Origin: Blautia sp900556555
GTDB lineage: Bacteria; Bacillota; Clostridia; Lachnospirales; Lachnospiraceae
Assembly: GCA_964250615.1 (NCBI GenBank)
Contig: CAXUGM010000011.1
DNA length: 64,000 bases
Strand: one strand, 5' to 3'
Shown here piece by piece: positions 1 to 8,202 of this stretch (the stretch's first letter is position 1; each line of letters opens with the position of its first letter). Under the pieces are notes generated by a model. It was not told the DNA's origin, ran no database searches, and worked only from the letters and a program-made list of their open reading frames with translations. The position numbers were made by a program, and so were the translations under genes.

Positions 1-338
<338 letters not shown>

Positions 339-493
339 AAGTGTCTGTTCCAGTTCAAGATAACTACTTGGCTATCTATCCCTTTTACTGTTTTGGTTCG
401 TTGAACCTAAGAATAAAATGTAAAAGAATTTTCGATTCATGTGTTTCACTGTTCAGTTATCAAGGTTCCTGTCGTTCTTGCGACAGCCATATT
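339..493 (-). other. rRNA operon leader
   Basis: Transcribed leader between the nearest promoter (-10 at 494-499) and the 16S gene. On the gene strand it contains AACCTTGATAACTGAACAGTG at about 446-466, a sequence that I recall as common in clostridial rRNA leaders and spacers, where it contributes to processing or antitermination. No protein gene is credible here. Confidence 0.6.
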
Positions 494-522
494 AGATTAT
501 CACATCTTTTTGAGCTTGTCAA
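494..522 (-). promoter_or_regulatory. rRNA promoter, proximal to 16S
   Basis: On the minus strand, TTGACA (517-522), a 17-bp spacer and TAATCT (494-499). The A/T-rich tract just upstream, AAAAAAGTTC, could act as an UP element. The spacer end and -10 (GATGTGATAATCTA) are identical to the next promoter upstream, so the two arose by duplication. Confidence 0.85.
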
Positions 523-595
523 GAACTTTTTTATTTTTTTGAAACTTTTTTCTGAGCTATTTCTGCTCGTTTCTGTCGTTTGCGACAGCCAGTCT

Positions 596-624
596 AGATT
601 ATCACATCTGAGCAGGTCTGTCAA
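596..624 (-). promoter_or_regulatory. rRNA promoter, second
   Basis: Minus strand TTGACA (619-624), 17-bp spacer, TAATCT (596-601). It shares GATGTGATAATCTA and the downstream GGCTGTCGCAA with the proximal promoter, and has the same A/T-rich tract upstream of the -35. Confidence 0.85.
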
Positions 625-679
625 GCACTTTTTTCTTCTTTTTTTGAAGTTTTATGCGCATCTGTTCGACAGCTTATTT

Positions 680-708
680 AATTTATCATATCTTTTATGA
701 TTTGTCAA
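680..708 (-). promoter_or_regulatory. rRNA promoter, third
   Basis: Minus strand TTGACA (703-708), 17-bp spacer, TAAATT (680-685). The -10 is weaker than in the two downstream copies, but the A-rich upstream tract and spacing match them. Confidence 0.7.
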
Positions 709-771
709 CAACTTTTTTCTTTTTCTTTTCACTAATTTTACTTAGCAAATCGAATTTGCTGACTGAGCTAT

Positions 772-800
772 AATATATCACTTTACCTGTCTCGTGTCAA
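772..800 (-). promoter_or_regulatory. rRNA promoter, distal
   Basis: Minus strand TTGACA (795-800), 17-bp spacer, TATATT (772-777; TATTAT is an alternative 2 bp further). It begins immediately after the terminator of the upstream cvpA operon, so it is the first promoter of the rRNA array. Confidence 0.7.
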
Positions 801-801
801 C

Positions 802-839
802 AAAAAAACAGGAGATTTTTCCATTTCTCCTGTTTTTTT
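802..839 (-). terminator. Terminator of the cvpA operon
   Basis: Inverted repeat ACAGGAGA (808-815) / TCTCCTGT (826-833) flanked by seven A and seven T, so it can work in either direction. It sits directly after the cvpA stop codon and insulates the rRNA promoters. Confidence 0.85.
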
Positions 840-840
840 C

Positions 841-1521
841 CTAATGCAATATTTCTGACATAAAATCTAGCAAAATGTTATTTTCATATAGAAAACAAGT
901 TATCTCATTTTCTTTGATTAATGCTGTAGCTTCTTGTGCCCATGCCGCATCCCAAAATAAAGTAATGATCAAAAAACAAATCCAGATAAGAAAAACACCC
1001 TGTACAACCCCCAGAACTGCTCCTCCTACCCTGTTAAGTAAGCTTAACACGGGAAGGGAAAATATTCCATCTAGCATCCCCACCAGCAAATTCATAAATA
1101 TACTCACTAACAGGAAAGTAAAAATCAGACTGATGCTTCCTATTGCCATTTTAGCAATACTATGAGACAAATATTCACTAAACGTCTCTGCCAGCAAGCT
1201 TTGATAACTCTCAGCATTATTGTTTTCTGTCAAAATCTTTTTCATACTCTCCGGCAGCGGCAGTTCAGAAATAAACTGCTCTTGTTCCTCTTTATTTTCC
1301 AGAACAGCAGTAATGCTCCCTTCACATTTTTCCTGTACTGTATCATATATAGGAGTATTTTCTGTCAAAAAACGGCTCATATATGGATTCAGCAAAGCAC
1401 CAAAAAACAGTGTAAGGATTACGGAAATCAGAGAAAAAGCCGATCTCACCATCCCACGTTTTATCCCCTGAAAGATACACAGCACAATAACAGCCAGTAT
1501 AACAACACTAAGCCAGTTCAT
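841..1521 (-). CDS. cvpA: CvpA family membrane protein
   Basis: A 226-residue inner-membrane protein with about four hydrophobic segments: residues ~3-20, ~25-47, ~119-146 and ~160-190. The first two are separated by a short basic loop (GIKRGMVR), the usual CvpA layout. CvpA proteins were named for colicin V production; in other bacteria they are linked to envelope integrity, and the role here is not known. A less conserved, charged loop at ~50-118 probably faces outside. It is the last gene of a three-gene operon with the DUF5711 and LysM genes (24-nt gap) and is followed at once by a terminator. Confidence 0.8.
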   Translation of the reverse strand: MNWLSVVILAVIVLCIFQGIKRGMVRSAFSLISVILTLFFGALLNPYMSRFLTENTPIYDTVQEKCEGSITAVLENKEEQEQFISELPLPESMKKILTENNNAESYQSLLAETFSEYLSHSIAKMAIGSISLIFTFLLVSIFMNLLVGMLDGIFSLPVLSLLNRVGGAVLGVVQGVFLIWICFLIITLFWDAAWAQEATALIKENEITCFLYENNILLDFMSEILH

Positions 1522-1545
1522 AGAATCACCTTTCTTTCCCAGCCA

Positions 1546-2787
1546 TTATTTTAGCTTTATCGTATTAATTCCGCTCTCCGAAACAACCATATACCGTTTC
1601 GAAGCTACCTGGAAAATATTCTTAACTGCTCCCTCTTCCATGGTTCCGTCAAATTTTAAGATTCCTTTTAAATTATACATCATGACATCGTCTGAATTAC
1701 ACATAATAATCATGTCTCCGCTTATGCTGATATCCTGATATCCCTTGTCAAATGCTTTGGAAAATTTCTTTCTTCCTGATGGGTCAAAAAGCTGAAGAAC
1801 ATATGGTTTATCTTCTTCTGTTCCCTTTAGTATCAATCCAAAGTATTTATCATCGTAAAACGTACTGATAATTTCTTCTTGCAAGGTCTCTTCTTTCTTC
1901 TTTTCTACAGTTCCATTACTATCAAAAATAGTATAGCCATCATCCCGGAATGCAACTGCGGTCTGTTCATTTACATAAATCACCTGTGGAATCATAGTAT
2001 TTTCATAGGTGTAGTCAGCAATAATATTATCAACTTTATTCTGCCCTTCTACCCCAAAACTGTAAAATACAATTCTGCTGGATATCTGTCCCTCTTCAAT
2101 ATAGAGGTAACTGACCATGATGATATCACCGTCAGGGGACACTGTGATATCCAAAGGGTATCCCGGATTTTCCATTCGCGTCTGATTTTCTGCAATAACA
2201 CTTCCATCGGCAGCATAGTAATTAATCCAGGTTTTTTCTCCATCTTCCAGAATTGCGGCTACAGAGCCTTTTTCTGTGACTTCCGCCTGAAGAATCGGGA
2301 ACTTTGTTTCAATAGGTCCAACCGGTTTGTCCTTTTTCAAAACATACATAGATGTTCCCTTCCGGTCATAGATCACTGCGTACTCTCCTCTTACATCAGA
2401 GGCCGGATTGCTCATTTCATAAGTCTGATTCCAGACAATTTTCTGTGACTGAGAAAGCAGATATGCACCATCATCTCCATATTTTAAAAGGCAGTCTCCT
2501 AATTGTGTGTAACCGGCGGATTGCGTATCTTCGTTTTCCGCAGATGACAAAACCTGATAATCCCGATACACATGAAACCTGATTCCGGCAAGAACACCAA
2601 TAGCCAGCAATAAGGCAGCAATAGAAATCCAAACCGAGCGTTTTATTTTAGTCAGCAATTTTATCTTGTCCTGATATAATTCTATGATTTTGCTCTCATG
2701 CCCTTTCTTCTGACTTTGAAATCCTTTGTTTTGAGCATCAGAATCTTCTTCTTTGATTTTTCCTTTTATGTATTCTTTCAAATCCAT
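1546..2787 (-). CDS. DUF5711 family membrane-anchored propeller-like protein
   Basis: 413 residues: a charged cytoplasmic N-terminus (~1-48), one transmembrane helix (~50-68, IAALLLAIGVLAGIRF) and a long extracytoplasmic part of repeated short beta-strand segments with alternating aspartates (SPDGD, DSNGT, DPSGRK), as in beta-propellers. The pattern matches the Lachnospiraceae family I know as DUF5711, which has no established function. It lies between the LysM gene (45-nt gap) and cvpA (24-nt gap) on the same strand, so the three probably form one envelope-related operon. The propeller reading is inference from the strand pattern. Confidence 0.7.
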   Translation of the reverse strand: MDLKEYIKGKIKEEDSDAQNKGFQSQKKGHESKIIELYQDKIKLLTKIKRSVWISIAALLLAIGVLAGIRFHVYRDYQVLSSAENEDTQSAGYTQLGDCLLKYGDDGAYLLSQSQKIVWNQTYEMSNPASDVRGEYAVIYDRKGTSMYVLKKDKPVGPIETKFPILQAEVTEKGSVAAILEDGEKTWINYYAADGSVIAENQTRMENPGYPLDITVSPDGDIIMVSYLYIEEGQISSRIVFYSFGVEGQNKVDNIIADYTYENTMIPQVIYVNEQTAVAFRDDGYTIFDSNGTVEKKKEETLQEEIISTFYDDKYFGLILKGTEEDKPYVLQLFDPSGRKKFSKAFDKGYQDISISGDMIIMCNSDDVMMYNLKGILKFDGTMEEGAVKNIFQVASKRYMVVSESGINTIKLK

Positions 2788-2832
2788 AGATTTCTTCCTT
2801 CATGTATTTTTAGGTAAGTATAACACAAAAAT

Positions 2833-3978
2833 TTATGGTAGTAAAATTATTTGTCCCGGATATATGGTATCTGTTTCTGACATGTTGTTCAATTCACATA
2901 TTTCTTTGATTTTTTTGATTGTGCCATAATTTTTAACACTGATTCTGGTCATCGTATCCCCTGGCTGTATTGTATAGGACTGATGAGCCGGTGTATCTGC
3001 CGCTGCTTCTTTTTCCAATTCGGTCTGGTTTTGAACTTCCTGCTGATTCCTATCTTTGTCTTCTACTTTTTCTGCTATCTGCTCTTCCTGTTTTTCTTCT
3101 CTTTGATCCTTCTTTGCAGATGGAGCATTGACTGGCGTCACAGCTTCTTTATTCTCTTCCTGTCTGGTATTTTCCAAGTCTGCGAGAACTGCTTCTGTTC
3201 CTTTTAGTTTTTTATAATCATTTAAGTATAATACTCCAACCGCAAGAACCGCAGCCGCCGCACATACACTGGCTGTTTTAAACAGCGGAAACCCTGCTTT
3301 TTTTTGTTCCTGTCCTGTTTTTTTCTCTATTTTTTTTCGAAAAGTGTGCACGGCTGCATCATCAACCTCTTCGCTCTTTTTCTCTGATTTTTCATTTTGA
3401 GAAACCAGATAGTTCCGCATAGCCTCATTTTTTTCATAATATACGTAAAACCCGGTTTGCCGTATCATTTTCCCATCCTCATAGCGGTAAAAAGCCTCTT
3501 CCTTTTCTAAAGGCTCCATAACGAACAATATTTTGTCATTTCCTCCAAAGTGGTTCAAATGTGTTTGGCAGATTATCTGGTTTATTTCCATAGAGCATCC
3601 CGGAATTGAAAGAAACCATCCCACTATTTCTTGCTCCTGAAAATATTCTTTATTTTTCTCATACACATGATTCCAGATTTCCTGGGTAAAAACCAAATGT
3701 TCTTCATTTATCTCCATATCCGTTAATACAATTGCACTTTTTATAAACAAATACGAAGTTCCATCTCTCCAATTGGACTGTCCAAGTAAGATTGCCGAGA
3801 TTCCTCTTCCCGAATTTTCGGAAGCTATTCTACAAAGATAAGTGTACGCATAATCTTCTATATAGATTTTTTGTGTTCCTCCAACTTCTCCTATCTGACG
3901 TATATTGTTGGGAATCCGAAAAAATTCTTCATTTCCCTCCGGTTTTTGTTTTTCTTTCTCATATACGATTTCTATCAT
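2833..3978 (-). CDS. LysM membrane protein with an inactive MPN/JAMM-like N-terminal domain
   Basis: 381 residues from the ATG at 3978, chosen because AGAGGTGG lies 8 nt upstream; an ATG at 4071 has no such site. Residues ~1-185 resemble an MPN (JAB1/Mov34) fold: a GWFLSIPG segment (~120-127) followed by a hydrophobic strand (ILFVMEP) sits where JAMM peptidases have GW-x-H-x-H-PG, but the zinc-binding His-x-His is replaced by Leu-Ser-Ile. Then come a basic stretch, one TM helix (~233-252), a Glu/Lys-rich linker and a C-terminal LysM domain (~332-381, YTIQPGDTMTRIS) that should bind peptidoglycan outside. So the MPN-like part is cytoplasmic. First gene of the operon with DUF5711 and cvpA. LysM is certain; the MPN relation is my reading of the motif. 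Confidence 0.75.
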   Translation of the reverse strand: MIEIVYEKEKQKPEGNEEFFRIPNNIRQIGEVGGTQKIYIEDYAYTYLCRIASENSGRGISAILLGQSNWRDGTSYLFIKSAIVLTDMEINEEHLVFTQEIWNHVYEKNKEYFQEQEIVGWFLSIPGCSMEINQIICQTHLNHFGGNDKILFVMEPLEKEEAFYRYEDGKMIRQTGFYVYYEKNEAMRNYLVSQNEKSEKKSEEVDDAAVHTFRKKIEKKTGQEQKKAGFPLFKTASVCAAAAVLAVGVLYLNDYKKLKGTEAVLADLENTRQEENKEAVTPVNAPSAKKDQREEKQEEQIAEKVEDKDRNQQEVQNQTELEKEAAADTPAHQSYTIQPGDTMTRISVKNYGTIKKIKEICELNNMSETDTIYPGQIILLP

Positions 3979-4153
3979 ATAATACGCCACCTCTTTTTTT
4001 AGAAAAGGATACCATAGAATGTCTGCGAATTTTATCAGATTCCGTACGGGATTCTGTTTTTTTAATGACAAAAAATCTCATTTTTTCTTAGGATAACCAG
4101 AACAGGAAACGGACAGAATAAAAACATCAACATAAGGAAAGGACAGAATCTAT

Positions 4154-4822
4154 ATGAATAACCATGCTATCTACTATATAGAAAACAAAATTTCCGGTGC
4201 GGATATCCAACTGGGTACCTTACTTTTGAATTTTTTATCTTCCGGAGATAAAAATTTCCGTGATCTGGTCATTCTGTGCATCGGCAGTGACCGCATCACC
4301 GGGGACAGCCTGGGGCCTTTAGTAGGGCACAGTCTTTCTAAGCTCACCTTAAAGCACATTCACGTTTACGGAACCTTATCACACCCTGTACACGCACTAA
4401 ATTTAAATGAGACTGTGAATATGCTGTATGAACAGCACCCTCACAGTCTCATAATAGCTGTTGACGCATCCCTTGGTGCGAAAGACCACATAGGATGTCT
4501 TACGGTTTCACAAGGCCCTTTAGAGCCTGGCCTTGGCGTACGAAAAAAACTTCCGGCAGTAGGAGATATTGCCATTACCGGAATCGTAAATCTATCCGGT
4601 GCTTTTGACCATTTTCTTCTGCAATCCACACGGCTGTCTACCGTCGTACACATGGCTGACTCTATTGTTTCAGGAATACGCATGGCACACAATCAGTATT
4701 TTGCTCCGCGTTTTTTTCCTGTATTCCCTTTTTTCCAGCCAGAACCGGAACGCACTCTCAGTTTTGCAAAGTTTACTTCCTTGTCCCCTGCTTCCGCTTC
4801 CTCACCAAAAGGCAGAATGTAG
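4154..4822 (+). CDS. yyaC: Spore protease YyaC (DUF1256)
   Basis: 222 residues. The N-terminal two thirds match the YyaC/DUF1256 family, related in fold to GPR and hydrogenase-maturation peptidases: CIGSDRITGDSLGPLVG at ~43-59 and VDASLG at ~103 are the conserved acidic, glycine-rich motifs. The family is annotated as a sporulation-associated protease; the substrate is not established. Conserved sequence ends near residue 180 (MADSIVSGIRMA). The last ~40 residues are low-complexity and lie antisense to the 3' end of the convergent HD gene (130-nt overlap), so the extension may be non-functional. GGAAAGG lies upstream of the ATG. Confidence 0.85.
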   Translation: MNNHAIYYIENKISGADIQLGTLLLNFLSSGDKNFRDLVILCIGSDRITGDSLGPLVGHSLSKLTLKHIHVYGTLSHPVHALNLNETVNMLYEQHPHSLIIAVDASLGAKDHIGCLTVSQGPLEPGLGVRKKLPAVGDIAITGIVNLSGAFDHFLLQSTRLSTVVHMADSIVSGIRMAHNQYFAPRFFPVFPFFQPEPERTLSFAKFTSLSPASASSPKGRM

Positions 4823-5409
4823 TCTTTATACTGGTAATCTTCGCCAAATACCCGGCGGACAATCCTTCTGATAAAGAGATATGCCCCTCTTGGGAACCAC
4901 GCTTTTGAATAATATCTGCCAATTTCACAAGTACCACAGTATTTGTCCGTCAGTGTTATAATCCAGGTTTCCCAATGAGTGGGGGGAATAGGTGTTACAG
5001 GAAACATATGCTTCACTATCATCTCTTCTTCCAGTTTATTTAATTTAAAGTACCGTTTTGCATTTCTAAGTGCGGCATGGGGATGGGTCATAGCATGAAC
5101 CGGGTCCCCTGTTTTTTTCCAATGTCCTCTCCAGTCATATAAAAACAGATCATGGAGCATCCCCGCCCTGGCTGCACTTTTGGCATCTAAGTGAAAAAAT
5201 TTGCATATCCTGTAGTTAAAATATGCCACATTTAGACAGTGCTGATAACAATTCGTCTCACAATGGTGGGGAAAATTTTTCATTTTCAATACATATGGAT
5301 GATGGACTAAATCTTTAATATAGCTATAAAACTCCTCATTTCCCGGGTCTTTTACCGTTTTCACACGATTTGTCCTTCTTCTTTTTATATATCTGCCTAA
5401 CTTCGCCAT
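4693..5409 (-). CDS. HD-domain phosphohydrolase family protein
   Basis: 238 residues with metal-binding HD-superfamily motifs: HHCETNCYQHCLNVA at ~51-65, MLHDLFLYDW at ~85-94 and later histidines (MTHPHAALRNAKRYF; HMFPVTP). HD proteins hydrolyse nucleotides or phosphodiesters; the substrate here cannot be told. The C-terminus is basic (KKGNTGKKRG). It is a single gene between two terminators or convergent ends and overlaps yyaC tail-to-tail by 130 nt. Both ORFs look genuine in their conserved parts; only the tails overlap. Confidence 0.8.
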   Translation of the reverse strand: MAKLGRYIKRRRTNRVKTVKDPGNEEFYSYIKDLVHHPYVLKMKNFPHHCETNCYQHCLNVAYFNYRICKFFHLDAKSAARAGMLHDLFLYDWRGHWKKTGDPVHAMTHPHAALRNAKRYFKLNKLEEEMIVKHMFPVTPIPPTHWETWIITLTDKYCGTCEIGRYYSKAWFPRGAYLFIRRIVRRVFGEDYQYKDYILPFGEEAEAGDKEVNFAKLRVRSGSGWKKGNTGKKRGAKY

Positions 5410-5466
5410 AACTTATCTTTCCCTTTTTTTCTTTTGATTCTAAACGAAAGAAAGATTTTTGTAAAT

Positions 5467-5501
5467 AAAAAGATGCTGCACCAGCGGTACAACATCTTTT
5501 T
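5467..5501 (-). terminator. Terminator after the transketolase operon
   Basis: Hairpin with AAAAAGATG (5467-5475) and CATCTTTTT (5493-5501) plus an inner GGTGCA-like stem. It lies just past the stop of the 5506-6444 gene on the minus strand. Confidence 0.8.
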
Positions 5502-5505
5502 GTTT

Positions 5506-6444
5506 TTAAACAAATTCCTTTACTTTTGCATGGATACCTGCTGCATCAATGCCGTATTTCTCCAGCAATTTCACTGCAGGACCTGATTCTCCGAACACAT
5601 CGTTGATACCGATACGCAGCATCTTAGTAGGAGCTTTTTCAGCCAATACTTCTGCCACCGCACCGCCAAGACCACCGATAACAGAATGTTCTTCTACGGT
5701 TACTACTTTGCCTGTTTCTTTTGCAGCTTTTACTACCAGTTCTTCATCCAGAGGTTTGATTGTATGAATATTAATTACTTGTGCATCAATTCCGTCTGCT
5801 GCCAGCTTTTCTGCTGCCTGCAGAGCTTCATTTACACAGAGACCTGTGGCAAAAATTGTAACATCCTTACCTTCTCTTAAAACAATACCTTTTCCGATTT
5901 CAAATTTATAATCTGGTTTGTCATTGATTACAGGAACTGCCAGTCTTCCAAAACGAAGATATACCGGTCCGTCATGTAAGTATGCAGCTTCTACTGCTGC
6001 TTTTGCCTCTACATCATCAGATGGATTTAAAATCACCATACCTGGAATTGTTCTCATCAGTGCCATATCTTCATTACACTGGTGAGTTGCACCGTCTTCT
6101 CCTACAGAAATACCTGCATGAGTTGCACCGATTTTTACATTCAGATGAGGATATCCAATAGAGTTACGAACCTGCTCATATGCACGGCCTGCCGCAAACA
6201 TAGCAAAGGTACTTGCAAAAGGAACTTTTCCTGTTGTGGAAAGACCTGCTGCAATTCCCATCATATTGCTCTCAGCAATACCACAGTCGATATGACGCTC
6301 CGGAAATGCTTTCTGGAATGTTCCTGTTTTGGTAGCACCTGCCAGGTCAGCATCTAAAACTACCAGATTTTCGTATTTTTTTCCTAATTCAACTAATGCA
6401 TTACCATAACTATCTCTGGTCGCAATCTTCTTTACTTCTGACAT
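5506..6444 (-). CDS. Transketolase, C-terminal subunit
   Basis: 312 residues, equal to the pyrimidine-binding and C-terminal domains of transketolase. The GIAESNMMGIAAGLS segment (~77-91) holds the glutamate that activates thiamine diphosphate. With the N-terminal subunit encoded just upstream it should form a two-chain transketolase of the non-oxidative pentose phosphate pathway, a common arrangement in Clostridia and archaea. Its start overlaps the end of the N-terminal subunit gene by 13 nt, implying translational coupling. A 1-deoxyxylulose-5-phosphate synthase-like enzyme is less likely because of the transaldolase-like neighbour. Confidence 0.92.
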   Translation of the reverse strand: MSEVKKIATRDSYGNALVELGKKYENLVVLDADLAGATKTGTFQKAFPERHIDCGIAESNMMGIAAGLSTTGKVPFASTFAMFAAGRAYEQVRNSIGYPHLNVKIGATHAGISVGEDGATHQCNEDMALMRTIPGMVILNPSDDVEAKAAVEAAYLHDGPVYLRFGRLAVPVINDKPDYKFEIGKGIVLREGKDVTIFATGLCVNEALQAAEKLAADGIDAQVINIHTIKPLDEELVVKAAKETGKVVTVEEHSVIGGLGGAVAEVLAEKAPTKMLRIGINDVFGESGPAVKLLEKYGIDAAGIHAKVKEFV

Positions 6445-7271
6445 AATGCTTCACCTACCTTTTCCAAATCAGCCATAGCGATTTCATATTCTGCATCGTT
6501 TGGAGCTTTTCCATGCCATCCTGCATTGTTTTCCATGAAGGAAACACCTTTTCCTTTTACAGTTTTCATTACAATTGCTGTAGGCATTCCCTTTGTTGCT
6601 TTTGCTTCATCAAAAGCTGCCTTTAACTGGTCAAAATCATTTCCATCTTCTACATTGATCACATGGAAATTAAACGCTTCGAATTTTTTGTCGATTGGAT
6701 ATGGAGAACATACATCTTCAATCTTACCATCAATCTGAAGGCCGTTATTGTCCACAATAACAGTCAGATTATCCAGTTTTCTGTGGCCTGCGAACATTGC
6801 TGCTTCCCAAACCTGTCCTTCCTGGATTTCACCATCTCCAAGAAGTGTGTACACACGGTAATCTTCGTTGCTTAATTTCGCAGACAGAGCCATACCTACT
6901 GCTGCAGAGATACCCTGTCCCAGAGAACCGCTGGACATATCAACACCCGGAATGTGTTTCATATCCGGATGTCCCTGAAGATAAGAACCAATATGACGAA
7001 GAGTCTTTAAATCTTCTACCGGGAAATATCCTCTGTGTGCCAGAGTTGAATATAATCCAGGTGCAGTGTGTCCCTTAGAGAGCACAAAACGGTCACGGTC
7101 TGCTTTCTTAGGTTCCTTTGGATCAATATTCATCTCTTCAAAATACAGGTACGTAAATAATTCTGTTGCAGAAAGAGATCCGCCCGGATGTCCGGCTTTT
7201 GCAGAATGAACAGCAGTAACGATGCCTTTACGAATTTCGTTAGCTGTTTTCTGAAGTTCTAACTTATTCAT
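6432..7271 (-). CDS. Transketolase, N-terminal subunit
   Basis: 279 residues covering the diphosphate-binding half of transketolase. The thiamine diphosphate motif is clear: GDGEIQEGQVWEA (~144-156) through VDNNGLQIDG (~173-182), and the early SAKAGHPGGSLS segment (~22-33) carries a substrate histidine. It works with the downstream C-terminal subunit. It lies 42 nt after the aldolase gene on the same strand, so the three genes form a pentose phosphate operon. Confidence 0.93.
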   Translation of the reverse strand: MNKLELQKTANEIRKGIVTAVHSAKAGHPGGSLSATELFTYLYFEEMNIDPKEPKKADRDRFVLSKGHTAPGLYSTLAHRGYFPVEDLKTLRHIGSYLQGHPDMKHIPGVDMSSGSLGQGISAAVGMALSAKLSNEDYRVYTLLGDGEIQEGQVWEAAMFAGHRKLDNLTVIVDNNGLQIDGKIEDVCSPYPIDKKFEAFNFHVINVEDGNDFDQLKAAFDEAKATKGMPTAIVMKTVKGKGVSFMENNAGWHGKAPNDAEYEIAMADLEKVGEALCQK

Positions 7272-7313
7272 TCGTTTTTCTCCTTTTTTGGTTTTCCCAC
7301 TCTTGGGTAAATC

Positions 7314-7967
7314 TTATTCGCCAAATACAGCGATGTAATCTTTCTGAAATTTTTCAATACCAGCGTCTGTCAGAGGATGTTTTGTCATCTGCTCCAGAAC
7401 ACTGTAAGGAACAGTTGCAATATCAGCACCTGCCAGTGCACAGTCTGTTACATGCATTGGGTGACGGACACTTGCTGCAATGATTTCTGTAGGAATATCG
7501 GCAACTGCAAACATTTCAGCAATTGTGCTGATTAATTCAACACCATTTGTAGAGATATCATCCAGTCTTCCCAGGAATGGGGAAACATATGTAGCACCTG
7601 CTCTTGCTGCCAGTAATGCCTGGTTTGCAGTGAAAATCAGTGTAACATTTGTTTTGATTCCTTCAGAAGCTAATACTTTTACAGCTTTCAGTCCTTCTGT
7701 TGTCATAGGAATTTTAACAACCATGTTTGGATGGATTGCTGCGATTTCACGGCCTTCTTTAATCATTCCCTCTGCATCTGTTGTAGTAGCTTTTACCTCA
7801 CCGCTGATTGGTCCGTCAACAATAGATGTAATCTCCTTGATTACTTCATTAAAATCGCGTCCCTCTTTTGCAATTAAAGATGGATTTGTTGTAACACCAC
7901 AAATAATTCCCATGTCATTTGCTTTTTTGATGTCTTCTACTTTCGCTGTGTCAATAAAAAATTTCAT
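7314..7967 (-). CDS. fsa: Transaldolase / fructose-6-phosphate aldolase family
   Basis: 217 residues from the ATG at 7967, preceded by GGAGGAG; a longer reading frame to 8060 lacks a ribosome site and family similarity. The short transaldolase (FSA/TalC) family is shown by MKFFIDTA at the start, CGVTTNPSLIAKEG (~25-38) and VVKIPMT (~83-89), whose lysine forms the Schiff base. It either moves dihydroxyacetone units between sugar phosphates (transaldolase) or cleaves fructose-6-phosphate; sequence alone does not separate these. With the split transketolase downstream, a transaldolase role is more likely. Confidence 0.88.
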   Translation of the reverse strand: MKFFIDTAKVEDIKKANDMGIICGVTTNPSLIAKEGRDFNEVIKEITSIVDGPISGEVKATTTDAEGMIKEGREIAAIHPNMVVKIPMTTEGLKAVKVLASEGIKTNVTLIFTANQALLAARAGATYVSPFLGRLDDISTNGVELISTIAEMFAVADIPTEIIAASVRHPMHVTDCALAGADIATVPYSVLEQMTKHPLTDAGIEKFQKDYIAVFGE

Positions 7968-8080
7968 AATCTTACTCCTCCATTTTTGGTGCCCGCAGGC
8001 TCTGTTTGTTTGATGATTATAGTTTACTCCTGAAACAAACATTCTGCAAGGGACTCCCATATTATTAGTTTTTTTATTTA

Positions 8081-8114
8081 TTAATATTTGCTATTTTTAT
8101 TAACAAATATTTAA
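8081..8114. promoter_or_regulatory. AT-rich inverted repeat upstream of the aldolase-transketolase operon
   Basis: TTAATATTTG (8081-8090) and CAAATATTTAA (8104-8114) are near-perfect inverted arms around 13 bp. They lie about 115 bp upstream of the aldolase start, in a 235-bp spacer. It could be an operator, but it lacks the central CG of a typical LacI-family site, so a link to the adjacent lacI-type gene is only a guess. Confidence 0.25.
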
Positions 8115-8134
8115 TCCCCAAATTCAGAAATACC

Positions 8135-8167
8135 GATTTTTCAAAGCTTCTCCCCTTTTTAGAAGCT
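8135..8167 (-). terminator. Probable terminator of the pfk-dnaX-recR-lacI operon
   Basis: Minus-strand hairpin AGCTTCT (8161-8167) / AGAAGCT (8145-8151) followed by TTTGAAAAAT. The stem is short and the U tract broken, so it is moderate evidence. Confidence 0.4.
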
Positions 8168-8202
8168 ATTTTATTACTAATTATTCTTTTGATTTCATTT
8201 AA

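Noticed and set aside
3979..4071. Upstream start for the LysM/MPN-like gene
   Set aside because: A strong AGAGGTGG site precedes the ATG at 3978; nothing comparable lies near 4071.
7968..8060. 31-codon N-terminal extension of the aldolase
   Set aside because: The family begins MKFFIDT; the GGAGGAG site precedes that ATG, and the extension has no similarity or ribosome site.
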